IMG/VR virus record: IMGVR_UViG_3300047548_000232
Coordinates: 1 to 25,719 of that record
Reading direction: 5' to 3' (one strand)
Origin: a virus
Length of the DNA: 25,719 nt
Shown here: one piece after another, positions 7,620 to 15,178 of the stretch
Layout: every line of letters starts with the position of its first letter
Position numbering within the stretch: the first letter of the stretch is position 1
The notes under the pieces: model-generated
What the model saw: only the letters and a program-made list of their open reading frames with translations
What the model was told of the DNA's origin: nothing
Database searches by the model: none
Position numbers and translations under genes: made by a program

Positions 7620-10089
7620 GCCAACAGAGGGCATGAAGACTGAAGCGCAGCGTGGGCTTGACTGGCGCAGAGAGTTTGGCCGTGGTGGCACTGAAGTTGG
7701 GATCGCCCGTGCACGTGACATCGTAAACGACCGCGAACTCAGCGACGAGACCGTCAAGCGGATGTATAGCTTCTTCAGCCGCCATGAGGTTGATAAGCAG
7801 GCAGAGGGGTTTCGTCCCGGTGAAGATGGCTACCCGTCAAATGGTCGTATCGCATGGGCGCTCTGGGGCGGAGATGCGGGTTATTCTTGGTCCAAGGATA
7901 AGGTCAAAGCAATGGATGAAGAAAGATCATACAGAGACGAACGACCCTATCCAAATGAACATGCGGCAAGACTTCACGATCCTGATAAGTATACTGGCTT
8001 TCGGCGTGATAATGATGCTGGCGGTCCCGGTATTGATTTTATTTACGGTATTCTTGCTGATGGTGGCACTGAGTTACAAGCTATTCGATTTGATAAAGAC
8101 AGGTTTACTCCGTCTGAAGCGAAGGCTTGGTTGAATGAACATGACTTTAAGGCTATACTGTTCGAAGAAGCCACTGGAGAAAGAACCGTGGAAGAACTAG
8201 AAGAGCGCATGAAGGTAAAGGTTGAAGTCGAAGTTAAACTCGACGACGCCAGTGCTGTTGATATGCCTGACCCCGAAGGCGAACTGATTGTCCCTGAAGA
8301 CGTTTTGCTTGGTGAAGAAGACCGCAAGAAGATGGTCGACCTTGAGCATCGCGCACGGGATATTGACGCTCGCGCAATCGATGAGAAGAAGCGCACGGTT
8401 GATATTGCCGTCTCCTCTGAATTGGCTGTTGACCGTTCATTCGGTAAAGAAATTCTCGTTCATGAAGCTGGAGCCATTGATATGGCATTCATCGCATCTG
8501 GGCGCGCGCCGCTTTTGCTTGACCATGATATGGAAAAGCAGATCGGCGTAATTGAATCTGTGGAACTTTCTGGAGATAAGGTGCTTCGGGCCAAGGTCCG
8601 GTTCGGGCGCTCTGCTCTCGCACAGGAAGTATTCCAAGATGTTGTTGATGGTATCCGCTCGAATGTTTCGGTCGGCTATCGCGTCAACAAAATGGAGCGT
8701 TCACCAATGAATAAGGACGAGTACCTTGTCCGTTCGTGGTCGCCCCTTGAGGTATCCGTCGTTTCGATCCCTGCTGACCCGTCAGTTGGCGTGGGCCGTA
8801 GCGCGGCTGCTCTCGAACCCCAACCTAAAGTTGAACCATCCATTAAAAAGGACACTATCATGAGTGAAGTGAATCTGGATGCGGTTCGGGCTGAAGCTGC
8901 TGAAGCTGCCGCCCGTAATGCTGCCGCAATTATCGACCTCGGCGCGCGTCACAACAAGCGTGACCTCGCTGATGCCGCCATCAAGTCTGGCAAGAGCATT
9001 GAACAGTTCCGTGGTGAACTGCTCGAAGTGATCGGCAATGACAAGCCGCTCGACAACGGCAACATCGGCCTGAGCAAGAAGGAAGTTCGCAACTTCTCGA
9101 TTGTCCGCGCCATCGCTGCCATGTCGAACCCCGGTGATCGCCGTCTGCGTGAAGCTGCTGCTTTCGAATTTGAAGCATCAGAAGCCGCTGCACAGCGTTA
9201 TGGCCGTTCGGCTCAGGGCATCATGATCCCCGTCGACGTTCTGGGCGTCTGGAAGCAGCGCGACCTGAACACCTCGGACGACAACGAATTGGTTGCTACC
9301 AACCTGTTGGCTGGTGACTTCATCGACGTTCTCCGTAACTCGGCTTCGGTCATGCAGGCTGGTGCGCGTATGCTGCCGGGTCTGGTTGGCAACGTCGCCA
9401 TTCCGAAGAAGACTGCTGCTTCGGCTGGTGGTTGGATCAGCACTGAAGGTGGCGCGGCATCTGAGTCCGAGCCGACCTTTGGCACGGTGAGCCTGACCCC
9501 GAAGACTGTTGGTGCATTCACCGACATGACTCGCCAGCTCATCCTCCAGTCGACGCCTTCGGTTGAAGCTCTGGTCCGTGACGATCTCACGCAGGCTTTG
9601 GCTCTGGCTATCGACAAGGGCGGTCTGGAAGGCACGGGCCTCAGCGGTCAGCCCACGGGCATCCTCAGCACGGTTGGCGTCAATAAGCCGACCAACTTCG
9701 CTGCTGCGGTTCCGACCTTTGCTGAAATGGTTGCGCTGGAAACGGCTGTTGCCGAAGACAACGCTCTCATGGGCAACCTCGCCTACATCACCGATGCGGC
9801 CACTTACGGCGGTCTGAAGACCAAAGCTAAGGACGCTGGCTCGGGTATGTTCGTGATCGAAAACGGTCAGGCCAACGGCTACAACGTCATCCGCTCGCAG
9901 CAATGCACGGCTGGGAATGTTTACTTCGGTAACTTCTCAGACCTGCTGATCGGCATGTGGTCCGGCCTCGATCTCACGGTCGATCCTTACACCTCGTCAA
10001 ACACCGGCACGGTGCGCGTTGTCGCTCTCCAGACGGTTGACGTTGCTGTTCGTCACGCTGTGTCGTTCGCGTACAACAACGACGGCTAA
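7609..10089 (+). CDS. Prohead protease-major capsid protein fusion (HK97 fold)
   Basis: 826-aa polyprotein joining maturation protease and capsid subunit with no stop between. Start 7609 has GGAG 6-7 nt upstream; 7597 and 7531 are in-frame alternatives inside the portal gene. Residues 15-95 (GLDWRREFGRGGTEVGIARA ... GRIAWALWGGDAG) and about 110-188 (NEHAARLHDPDKYTGFRRD ... SEAKAWLNEHDFKAILFE, XkdF-like) are accessory domains often found ahead of such proteases. The protease spans about 245-395, with histidine in LLLDHDM (H306) and nucleophile serine in SNVSVGYRV (S354), followed by 'SPLEVSVVSIPADP'. From M418 a helical scaffold-like delta region leads to the HK97 capsid domain (IMIPVDVLG ... 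FTDMTRQLILQS ... LEGTGLSGQPTGIL). A strong internal start (8860) may supply most of the capsid protein. Confidence 0.93.
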   Translation: MGNKPTEGMKTEAQRGLDWRREFGRGGTEVGIARARDIVNDRELSDETVKRMYSFFSRHEVDKQAEGFRPGEDGYPSNGRIAWALWGGDAGYSWSKDKVKAMDEERSYRDERPYPNEHAARLHDPDKYTGFRRDNDAGGPGIDFIYGILADGGTELQAIRFDKDRFTPSEAKAWLNEHDFKAILFEEATGERTVEELEERMKVKVEVEVKLDDASAVDMPDPEGELIVPEDVLLGEEDRKKMVDLEHRARDIDARAIDEKKRTVDIAVSSELAVDRSFGKEILVHEAGAIDMAFIASGRAPLLLDHDMEKQIGVIESVELSGDKVLRAKVRFGRSALAQEVFQDVVDGIRSNVSVGYRVNKMERSPMNKDEYLVRSWSPLEVSVVSIPADPSVGVGRSAAALEPQPKVEPSIKKDTIMSEVNLDAVRAEAAEAAARNAAAIIDLGARHNKRDLADAAIKSGKSIEQFRGELLEVIGNDKPLDNGNIGLSKKEVRNFSIVRAIAAMSNPGDRRLREAAAFEFEASEAAAQRYGRSAQGIMIPVDVLGVWKQRDLNTSDDNELVATNLLAGDFIDVLRNSASVMQAGARMLPGLVGNVAIPKKTAASAGGWISTEGGAASESEPTFGTVSLTPKTVGAFTDMTRQLILQSTPSVEALVRDDLTQALALAIDKGGLEGTGLSGQPTGILSTVGVNKPTNFAAAVPTFAEMVALETAVAEDNALMGNLAYITDAATYGGLKTKAKDAGSGMFVIENGQANGYNVIRSQQCTAGNVYFGNFSDLLIGMWSGLDLTVDPYTSSNTGTVRVVALQTVDVAVRHAVSFAYNNDG
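8848..8852 (+). promoter_or_regulatory. Internal ribosome binding site for the capsid protein
   Basis: AAGGA inside the protease-capsid gene, 7 nt before an in-frame ATG (8860) that begins the capsid part exactly at the domain border. Confidence 0.6.
8860..10089 (+). CDS. Major capsid protein from internal start within the protease fusion
   Basis: Predicted separate 409-aa translation product, in frame with the 3' part of the fusion. ATG 8860 (MSEVNLDAVRAEAAEAAARN) is preceded by AAGGA at 8848-8852 with a 7-nt spacer, a better site than the one at the start of the fusion. The length and content match a stand-alone HK97-type capsid protein with its N-terminal delta (scaffold) domain. This gives a simple means to make many capsid subunits per protease, as with lambda's nested C/Nu3 pair. 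The protein family is clear; use of the internal start is inferred. Confidence 0.65.
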   Translation: MSEVNLDAVRAEAAEAAARNAAAIIDLGARHNKRDLADAAIKSGKSIEQFRGELLEVIGNDKPLDNGNIGLSKKEVRNFSIVRAIAAMSNPGDRRLREAAAFEFEASEAAAQRYGRSAQGIMIPVDVLGVWKQRDLNTSDDNELVATNLLAGDFIDVLRNSASVMQAGARMLPGLVGNVAIPKKTAASAGGWISTEGGAASESEPTFGTVSLTPKTVGAFTDMTRQLILQSTPSVEALVRDDLTQALALAIDKGGLEGTGLSGQPTGILSTVGVNKPTNFAAAVPTFAEMVALETAVAEDNALMGNLAYITDAATYGGLKTKAKDAGSGMFVIENGQANGYNVIRSQQCTAGNVYFGNFSDLLIGMWSGLDLTVDPYTSSNTGTVRVVALQTVDVAVRHAVSFAYNNDG

Positions 10090-10103
10090 GTCTAGTCGGG
10101 TAC

Positions 10104-10139
10104 AGGGGGTGGAGTTGGGCACTAATCCCGCCACCCCCT
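10104..10139 (+). terminator. Strong hairpin after the capsid gene (attenuator-like)
   Basis: AGGGGGTGG (10104-10112) pairs perfectly with CCACCCCCT (10131-10139), a 9-bp GC-rich stem with a possible inner GGG/CCC pairing. It lies 15 nt after the capsid stop. No T tract follows, so it may be a partial terminator or a 3'-end stabiliser separating abundant capsid mRNA from the downstream genes rather than a full stop. Confidence 0.55.
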
Positions 10140-10204
10140 AAGCCTTGGAGGTTTAAGTGGTACTTTCTACTAGCTCATGGACGAGCAAGGAATCGGAGAC
10201 TGTC

Positions 10205-10426
10205 ATGGCGAAGTATGAATGCGTCCGTGGTGTCGTGACCAGCCAAGGTCCGATTGAGATCGGTCAGATTGTCGAACTCTCGGATCATGAAGCCAAGATG
10301 CTTGCAGGCAAGTTCGTCCCGGCGAAGGACGCTCCAGCACCGATCCGCACCACTGTGCCAGAAGAGATCGAGCATCGCGATCCTGTGATTGAAAAGCCTA
10401 AGAAGGGCCGTCCGCGTGGCCGTTGA
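10205..10426 (+). CDS. Small phage protein between capsid and connector
   Basis: 73-aa protein in the lambda FI position. The pattern 'YECVRGVVTSQGPIEIGQIV' then 'ELSDHEAKMLAGKFV' (a short beta domain in which a ligand- or edge-like strand leads to a 'L...EA..L' helix) recurs in small phage proteins after the capsid gene (DUF7210-like, from memory). The tail is basic, ending EKPKKGRPRGR. Start choice: ATG 10205 has GGAG at 10195-10198; GTG 10157 has GGAGG at 10147-10151 and would add 16 residues. I prefer 10205 because the conserved part begins there. Function unknown; a packaging or head-completion role is positional inference. Confidence 0.65.
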   Translation: MAKYECVRGVVTSQGPIEIGQIVELSDHEAKMLAGKFVPAKDAPAPIRTTVPEEIEHRDPVIEKPKKGRPRGR

Positions 10427-10727
10427 GTCAAGCGATGATCTAGCTATCTTCTTTGAACTCGATGATTTCGGGACTCCTGCCGTATACACGCAGACCAACA
10501 AAGCCCCGATCACCATTAACGGGATCTTTGACAATCCTCACGCGAGCATAACCGCTACTGAGATGATGGATGTCACGATCCCCAAGCCTTCCTTCGTATG
10601 CCGCACCATCGATATTCCGACTGCGGCTGAAGGCGACACAATCAAGATCAATAATGTGACTTACACGGTGCGCATTGTTGCCACCGATGGTCTTGGCGTC
10701 ACTACATTGATGATGGAGCGGAACTAA
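10416..10727 (+). CDS. Head-tail joining protein, gpFII-like
   Basis: 103-aa head-completion protein that caps the filled head and makes the tail-attachment surface. It begins VAVESSDDLAIFFELDDFG and contains 'ITINGIFDNP', the hallmark layout of this family ('DFG.pa.y ... i.GIFD'), then a beta-rich half ending 'GVTTLMMERN'. GTG 10416 is taken as start, with AAGG about 9 nt upstream and 11 nt overlap with the previous gene; TTG 10389 is in frame but less likely. Stop and next start overlap as TAATG. Synteny with lambda FII supports the call. Confidence 0.75.
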   Translation: MAVESSDDLAIFFELDDFGTPAVYTQTNKAPITINGIFDNPHASITATEMMDVTIPKPSFVCRTIDIPTAAEGDTIKINNVTYTVRIVATDGLGVTTLMMERN

Positions 10728-11170
10728 TGTCGCATGTCCGCCAACAGATCCGTGACCGCATCGCCACAATCCTGACTGGTCTGCCGACTACTGGGAATAG
10801 CGTTTATAAGATGCGCCGGTATGCGCTGGACGACTCTAAGCTCCCCGCAATTCTCGTTTACACGATGGATGAAAGCTCCGCTCTGATTACCATTGGCGCG
10901 CGTACAATCCGCCGCGTAATCAATGTTGCAGTACATATTCTTTGCACTGGAAGCAGCACTACGATCCAAGACACAATCGATACGCTCTGTGTCAATGTTG
11001 AAGAAGCAGTCGGCAATGACTACCAATTGAATGGATTGGCTAAATCCTGTATATTGTCCAGTACGGAGGTTGATATTGTCACCGATGGTGAGAAGCCAAT
11101 CTCCTCGGCACGGCTTGTGTTCGCTTGTGAGTACATCACTGCGATCAACGATGTGGAGACTGCACGATGA
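10727..11170 (+). CDS. Tail terminator, gpU-like
   Basis: 147-aa protein in the lambda Z/U position. The family pattern is visible: N-terminal helix (VRQQIRDRIATILTGL), 'LPAILVYTMDE' with the conserved LPA(I)xVY strand, a central helix carrying 'DTIDTLCVNVEEAV', then 'SSTEVDIVTDGEKP' and a final 'ARLVFACEYIT' strand. Such proteins form the hexameric ring ending tail-tube growth and joining the tail to the head. Lambda U is 131 aa, a similar size. The start overlaps the preceding stop and the stop overlaps the next start, so it is tightly coupled. Assignment is by pattern and order. Confidence 0.65.
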   Translation: MSHVRQQIRDRIATILTGLPTTGNSVYKMRRYALDDSKLPAILVYTMDESSALITIGARTIRRVINVAVHILCTGSSTTIQDTIDTLCVNVEEAVGNDYQLNGLAKSCILSSTEVDIVTDGEKPISSARLVFACEYITAINDVETAR

Positions 11171-11340
11171 AGATGGTAACAGTTCATCATAAGGATACGA
11201 AGGAGCCTATCCGGGTTCCTGCGTGTGACTTGCAGTCTTTCGCTGAAAAGGGCTGGCATCCCGCTGCACAGGACAAAAAGTCCACTGTAAAGCCGGTGGA
11301 AGTGCCGGTTGAGTCTGTTGATACTGAGGAGGTTGAATAA
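11167..11340 (+). CDS. Small hypothetical tail-region protein (57 aa)
   Basis: 57-aa product starting MKMVTVHHKDTKEPIRVPA and ending with a valine/glutamate-rich tail (VEVPVESVDTEEVE). It is bounded by ATGA at its start and TAATG at its stop, so it is embedded in the tail operon and almost surely translated. 'DLQSFAEKGWHPA' resembles the short 'elv..Gwe' motif found in small phage proteins next to tail-tube genes. Function unknown; it may help tube assembly. Confidence 0.65.
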   Translation: MKMVTVHHKDTKEPIRVPACDLQSFAEKGWHPAAQDKKSTVKPVEVPVESVDTEEVE

Positions 11341-11732
11341 TGGCTACGCATACCGGCAGTGAAGGCACTGTAAAAGTTGGGGCAGCTACGGTTGCCGAAA
11401 TCCGTTCATTCTCCGTTGCGACGACTGCTGACACGGCAGAAGACACGACGATGGGTGATAGCTGGCGCACCTTCAAGACCACGCTGAAGGGCTGGTCTGG
11501 TTCGCTTGATTGCTTCTGGGATGAGACTGACACGACTGGTCAGGGCGCCCTTGTGGATGGCACAGAGGTTACGCTTAACCTTTACCCTGAAGGCGCTACG
11601 ACTGGTGACAAGTATTACACCGGCACTGCGATCATCACCGGCACGACGATCAATTCTTCGTTTGACGGTTTGGTTGAAGCCAGCTTCACGTTCCAAGGTA
11701 CTGGTGCGCTGACGCTTGGTACGGCTGCTTAA
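11340..11732 (+). CDS. Major tail tube protein
   Basis: 130-aa tube subunit whose hexamers stack around the tape measure. The sequence is characteristic: HTGSEGTVKVG, 'VAEIRSFSV', 'DTTMGDSW', 'GSLDCFWDETDTTGQGAL', 'LNLYPEG', 'YYTGTAIITG' and 'DGLVEASFTFQGTG', the usual strand order of short phage tail tubes of this group. GGAGG about 7 nt before ATG 11340 is a strong ribosome site, as expected for an abundant protein. It sits exactly before the tail chaperone pair. Confidence 0.9.
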   Translation: MATHTGSEGTVKVGAATVAEIRSFSVATTADTAEDTTMGDSWRTFKTTLKGWSGSLDCFWDETDTTGQGALVDGTEVTLNLYPEGATTGDKYYTGTAIITGTTINSSFDGLVEASFTFQGTGALTLGTAA

Positions 11733-11754
11733 GATAGACTGAGAAAGGGGATTT

Positions 11755-12099
11755 ATGAGTCTAGCTAAACGCCTCGCTGCGCGTCAAGATCTTGACCGCC
11801 GTAGCATTGAAGTCGCTGAATGGGGGGAGGATGAAAACTCTCCCCAGATTGTCTATTACGGGCCATTCTTGGCTATCGAAATGGACAAGGTTCAGCGCAA
11901 GCATCCTAACTTCCTGCAAAGCATGACGATGGCTGGCATGGTCGAGATCATCGTGATGAAGGCGGAGGACAAGGAGGGGAATAAGTTGTTCGGCTTGGAA
12001 GATAAGCCGACACTTATGCGTGAGCCTTTGACCTTGATTACACGAGTTGCTGGCGCTCTCATGTCATCTGGAAGTGTTGAGGAGCAGGAAAAAAACTAA
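11755..12099 (+). CDS. Tail assembly chaperone, gpG-like
   Basis: 114-aa chaperone that coats the tape measure before tube polymerisation. It is helical and acidic at the end; 'IVYYGPFLAIEMDKVQRKHP' followed by 'MAGMVEIIVMKAEDKEG' is typical of this family. AAAGGGG lies just before the start. The gene ends GAA AAA AAC TAA, whose last ten bases before the stop contain a canonical slippery heptamer in phase, so part of the product is extended into a GT form. It lies between tail tube and tape measure, the fixed place of G/GT genes. Confidence 0.85.
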   Translation: MSLAKRLAARQDLDRRSIEVAEWGEDENSPQIVYYGPFLAIEMDKVQRKHPNFLQSMTMAGMVEIIVMKAEDKEGNKLFGLEDKPTLMREPLTLITRVAGALMSSGSVEEQEKN

Positions 12100-12143
12100 G
12101 GGCCGATCCGTTCAGGTATAATCTTGTTGCCTTAGCGGATCGG
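12090..12143 (+). promoter_or_regulatory. Programmed -1 frameshift signal (A AAA AAC plus stem-loop)
   Basis: Heptamer A AAA AAC at 12090-12096 is in the correct phase for simultaneous -1 slippage. After a 6-nt spacer, CCGATCCG (12103-12110) pairs perfectly with CGGATCGG (12136-12143) over a 25-nt loop. Heptamer, spacing and stem all match known -1 frameshift signals. Confidence 0.85.
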
Positions 12144-12263
12144 TTAGGCCGATTCATTTACGAAGTTGAGACAATCTCAATTGAAGAGTATAACGAATGG
12201 GTGGCTTATTTTAAGTTAGAGCAGGAGCGAGAGAGCAATGGCGGCAGAATTAGAGCAGCTTAG
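12096..12263 (+). CDS. T extension of the GT tail chaperone (read by -1 frameshift)
   Basis: 55-codon frame with no start of its own, entered from the G gene by a -1 shift and ending TAG at 12263, which gives a GT protein of about 169 aa. The extension reads LRADPFRYNLVALADRLGRF, then a segment with 'ISIEEYNEWVAYFKLEQERE', the 's..E...W.ay' motif that gpT-like extensions share. GT binds the tape measure and recruits tube subunits. It overlaps the tape-measure start by 26 nt. The coding sequence is visible directly; the frameshift is predicted. Confidence 0.85.
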   Translation, partial: LRADPFRYNLVALADRLGRFIYEVETISIEEYNEWVAYFKLEQERESNGGRIRAA

Positions 12264-13881
12264 AGTCTCTCTCGTTGCTGAACTTGTGGGCCGTGAAGCG
12301 TTTGAGCAGCTCAAGCGCGAGGTTAATCAAGTCAAGGCTGCGACTACTAGCCTTGATACTACTCAACAGAAATTGAGAACGACTGTAACTGACGCGGAAA
12401 AGGCTGTTCGTCAGCAGAGGCAGGCATTCTCTCAGGCTGGTATGCAGATCAACCAGTTTGCTGGTCAGATTGCGGCTGGGACATCTCCTATGGTCGCCTT
12501 CACGCAGCAGATCGGTGACGTTGCGTATGTTGTAGGTCAAGCTGGGGAATCGATGGGGCGTGTTGGCCGGTTCCTGCAAGGTCCGTGGGCGGCTGCTATC
12601 CTTATTGCCATTAGTGTTCTTGGCCCTCTGATTGGCAAATTGTTTGAGACAAAAGATGCTACTGAGGAGCTTGAGAAGGCTGAGAAGCTCAAGAAGGATA
12701 CAACTGACACGCTCCGTGAAGCCATATTGGATTACAACTCAGCGGTAGCTAAAACGCCAGCAGCGCAACGTCTTGCTATCCAATCCATGATTGATTCCGC
12801 AAAGGCGGATATGGAAGCTACTATTGTTGCGCAGCGTGGCGCTCAAAACCGTATCAATGCCATTAAAGCTGAAATTATAGCCATTCAGGCTAGAAACAAA
12901 GCAAGGGGTCAACAGATTGGCGGAGACATCGGAGGTGGCGCTGCTAGGGCTGGTGCTGCCATTGCTGGTGTGATTGTTGAGTCCAATGCTCTTGGCGATT
13001 TAGCTGAAGCCGAAAAATTGCTTAATGAGAGACGTAATGATTCAGCTAAAACATTTGCTAAACTAACTGCCCTTCGCGCGCGTCTTGTCAATTTCGATCA
13101 GTCGGCTGCTGATACCGCAGAGAAGGCCGCTGAAAGGCAAGCTAAGGCATATGAAAAGGCGGCTAAAGCGGCTGAGAAGTTAGCTAATAAGGAAGAAGAT
13201 CTTTATCAGGATTATATTGCCAAAAATCTTGGTGATGCGATTAAAGGAGTCGAGGCTTATTCTAAGGCTTACGGCTCCACAATCGATCGTAACATTAGTG
13301 CAGCCGCTGCTGCATTCGATGCGCAAATAAAATTGAATGAAGAGATTAGGGGTTCCGCTATTGATGAGCAGATGGAAGAATTCCTGAAGCCTATCGACCG
13401 CGTTAAATCTATGTCTGAAGCAATGGGTCAGGCATTCTCTGATGGTATCAAGGGGATGATTACTGGCGCGATGAGTTTCAAGCAGGTGATGAGCAATGTG
13501 ATCGATTCCGTTATCAACAAGCTATTTGAAATGTTTGTTGTCCAGCAGATCACGGGAATGATTTCTAAGGGTCTAACATCTCTCGGTATACCGGGATTCA
13601 AGGCAATTGGCGGGCCGGTTCAATCTGGCAAGCCGTACATTGTCGGCGAACGTGGTCCTGAGATGTTTGTGCCATCCCGCAGCGGCTCCATCGTCCCTAA
13701 TAAGGGGCTCGGCGGTGGTATGACAATCAACGTGGACGCGCGTGGCGCTTCTGACCCTGCTGCTGTTCGCGCCCAAGTTGAGCAAGGCATTGCACAGGCT
13801 GCGCCGTACATCATCGCTGCTGCACAGAATAAAACATTGACTACTGCGGCCCGTCCGCGTCTGCCGGGGACTCTTGGATAA
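12238..13881 (+). CDS. Tail length tape measure protein
   Basis: 547-aa protein that sets tail length. The N-terminal 70 residues are coiled coil (LKREVNQVKAATTSLDTTQQ), then 'QINQFAGQIAAGTSPMVAFT' type tape-measure sequence and a membrane-like segment at about 116-134 (GPWAAAILIAISVLGPLIG). Long alanine/lysine/glutamate helices fill the middle. The C-terminal 'GGPVQSGKPYIVGERGPEMF' segment near residue 457-476 is a signature of these proteins. It is short for the family (lambda H is 853 aa), so a tail clearly shorter than lambda's is expected. A second hydrophobic, glycine-rich patch before the C-terminus may help the protein enter the host envelope. Confidence 0.9.
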   Translation: MAAELEQLRVSLVAELVGREAFEQLKREVNQVKAATTSLDTTQQKLRTTVTDAEKAVRQQRQAFSQAGMQINQFAGQIAAGTSPMVAFTQQIGDVAYVVGQAGESMGRVGRFLQGPWAAAILIAISVLGPLIGKLFETKDATEELEKAEKLKKDTTDTLREAILDYNSAVAKTPAAQRLAIQSMIDSAKADMEATIVAQRGAQNRINAIKAEIIAIQARNKARGQQIGGDIGGGAARAGAAIAGVIVESNALGDLAEAEKLLNERRNDSAKTFAKLTALRARLVNFDQSAADTAEKAAERQAKAYEKAAKAAEKLANKEEDLYQDYIAKNLGDAIKGVEAYSKAYGSTIDRNISAAAAAFDAQIKLNEEIRGSAIDEQMEEFLKPIDRVKSMSEAMGQAFSDGIKGMITGAMSFKQVMSNVIDSVINKLFEMFVVQQITGMISKGLTSLGIPGFKAIGGPVQSGKPYIVGERGPEMFVPSRSGSIVPNKGLGGGMTINVDARGASDPAAVRAQVEQGIAQAAPYIIAAAQNKTLTTAARPRLPGTLG

Positions 13882-14528
13882 TGACTACCATCACTTTCCC
13901 TAGCACTCCAAAGCCGTCTGGGATGGCGTGGAAATTGGTTCAGCCCGCCCAGCAGAATATATCCGAATGGACCGGAGCGCGTCAGGTGTTGGCTTCTGGG
14001 CGTGGCTGGTGGGAATGCAATATTACTATGCCGCCGATTGTCGGTGAGGCGAATGCAAGAGCGTGGCTGTCATTTATCGGTCAGGCTCAGGGTATGGCGA
14101 ATGATTTCCGTATTCCTGTGACCCCTACTGAACAGACAAATGGCTGGCCCAGTCCTGCACCAGAATTGTGGTTGAACTTCATTGGTGAATCATATTCAAT
14201 CGGAGATGATCCAAGCGTAAATGGCGCTGGTCAAACTGGTCGATCACTTATCACTGATGGATGGCCTCCATCGACCACAGTTCTTTATGCCGGTCAGTTT
14301 GTAACGATCAACAATCAATTGCTTCAATTGACATCCAACGCAGCATCCAATGCCGCTGGTCAGGCCACGATTTCTTTTGCGCCGGCTCTTCGCGCATCTC
14401 CTGCTGACAATACGTTGATTGAGTTCCGTAATCCTTATGCCTTGATGTACAGCGTAGAAGATTTCGCATACTCCATCGAACCGGGTATGATTTATAGCTT
14501 GAGCTTCAATCTGCGCGAGTCGTTCTAA
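13881..14528 (+). CDS. Tail tip protein, distal-tail (Dit)-like
   Basis: 215-aa protein directly after the tape measure, joined by TAATG at both ends. It is rich in aromatic residues and beta strands: 'GWWECNITMPPIVGEANARA' and a final 'GMIYSLSFNLRESF'. The opening 'FPSTPKPSGMAWKLVQPAQ' and central 'WLSFIGQAQGMANDFRIPV' resemble the first tail-tip protein in many alphaproteobacterial siphophages. The position corresponds to lambda M or the Dit of other phages, so I infer a role as the ring closing the tube end. No catalytic motif is seen. Confidence 0.55.
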   Translation: MTTITFPSTPKPSGMAWKLVQPAQQNISEWTGARQVLASGRGWWECNITMPPIVGEANARAWLSFIGQAQGMANDFRIPVTPTEQTNGWPSPAPELWLNFIGESYSIGDDPSVNGAGQTGRSLITDGWPPSTTVLYAGQFVTINNQLLQLTSNAASNAAGQATISFAPALRASPADNTLIEFRNPYALMYSVEDFAYSIEPGMIYSLSFNLRESF

Positions 14529-15178
14529 TGTCGAACCTCACCCCAACCCTTCAGACGGCCATAGAGCAGCCAATCCTCTATCTTAGGTGGATTTGCTACT
14601 TGGACATCGTTGGTGATCCTGTGCGGGCTACTACGGGGCTTTATGAAAAGACATTCTCTGGCACTGGTGACGCTGATCTGGATGGTGACACATATACGCC
14701 CTACCCGTCTGAGCTGGTTAGCGTTTCTGATGTCAAACATGACGAGTCTGGCTCGGATCAGGTCAGTGTTTCACTGTCAGGCTTGATCGTTAACAACTCA
14801 ACCTTGCTAAACGTCATTGGCAATCGTTCGAACTGGCAAGGGCGCACTGCTCGGCTCTGGTGGTACGTTGTTGACGAAAATGAAACGCAGGTTGGTGAGA
14901 TCTATAGCTATTACACAGGCTATATGAACGATGTCACGATCAATGGCTCACCGGAATCGCAAACCATAGTTCTATCGATTGAAAACTACCTTGTCAGCCT
15001 GTCTGTAACGGCCAGCAAGACCTACCAAATGCAAAAGGAGTACGACTCAGGGGATGAGTCTGCATCACGCTCCATTGCGGCTGCAAACGGCGCAAATAAG
15101 TCTGGTATTAACACTATGAGTGGCGGCAGTGGTTATAAGGCTGAATTTGGGATGGGATTTGACGAGGCGTTAAAATGA
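14528..15178 (+). CDS. Tail tip/hub-like protein
   Basis: 216-aa beta-rich protein in the lambda L position. Visible pieces: 'LYLRWICYLDIVGDPVRATT', a 'YTPYPSELVSVSDVKHDESG' strand pair, 'GRTARLWWYVVDENETQVGE' and 'SIENYLVSLSVTASKTYQ'. This alternation of strands with a late 'R.W......' and a final helical tail looks like the N-terminal hub domains (DUF2163-like) of phage baseplates. Stop and next start overlap (ATGA). Lambda L carries an iron-sulfur cluster; no matching cysteine set is present here, so it is not a plain L homologue. Confidence 0.55.
   Translation: MSNLTPTLQTAIEQPILYLRWICYLDIVGDPVRATTGLYEKTFSGTGDADLDGDTYTPYPSELVSVSDVKHDESGSDQVSVSLSGLIVNNSTLLNVIGNRSNWQGRTARLWWYVVDENETQVGEIYSYYTGYMNDVTINGSPESQTIVLSIENYLVSLSVTASKTYQMQKEYDSGDESASRSIAAANGANKSGINTMSGGSGYKAEFGMGFDEALK

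Noticed and set aside
9178-9903. Long open frame (241 codons) on the minus strand
   Set aside because: It lies wholly antisense to the capsid gene, whose strong codon bias creates open antisense frames; no ribosome site or family resemblance was seen.
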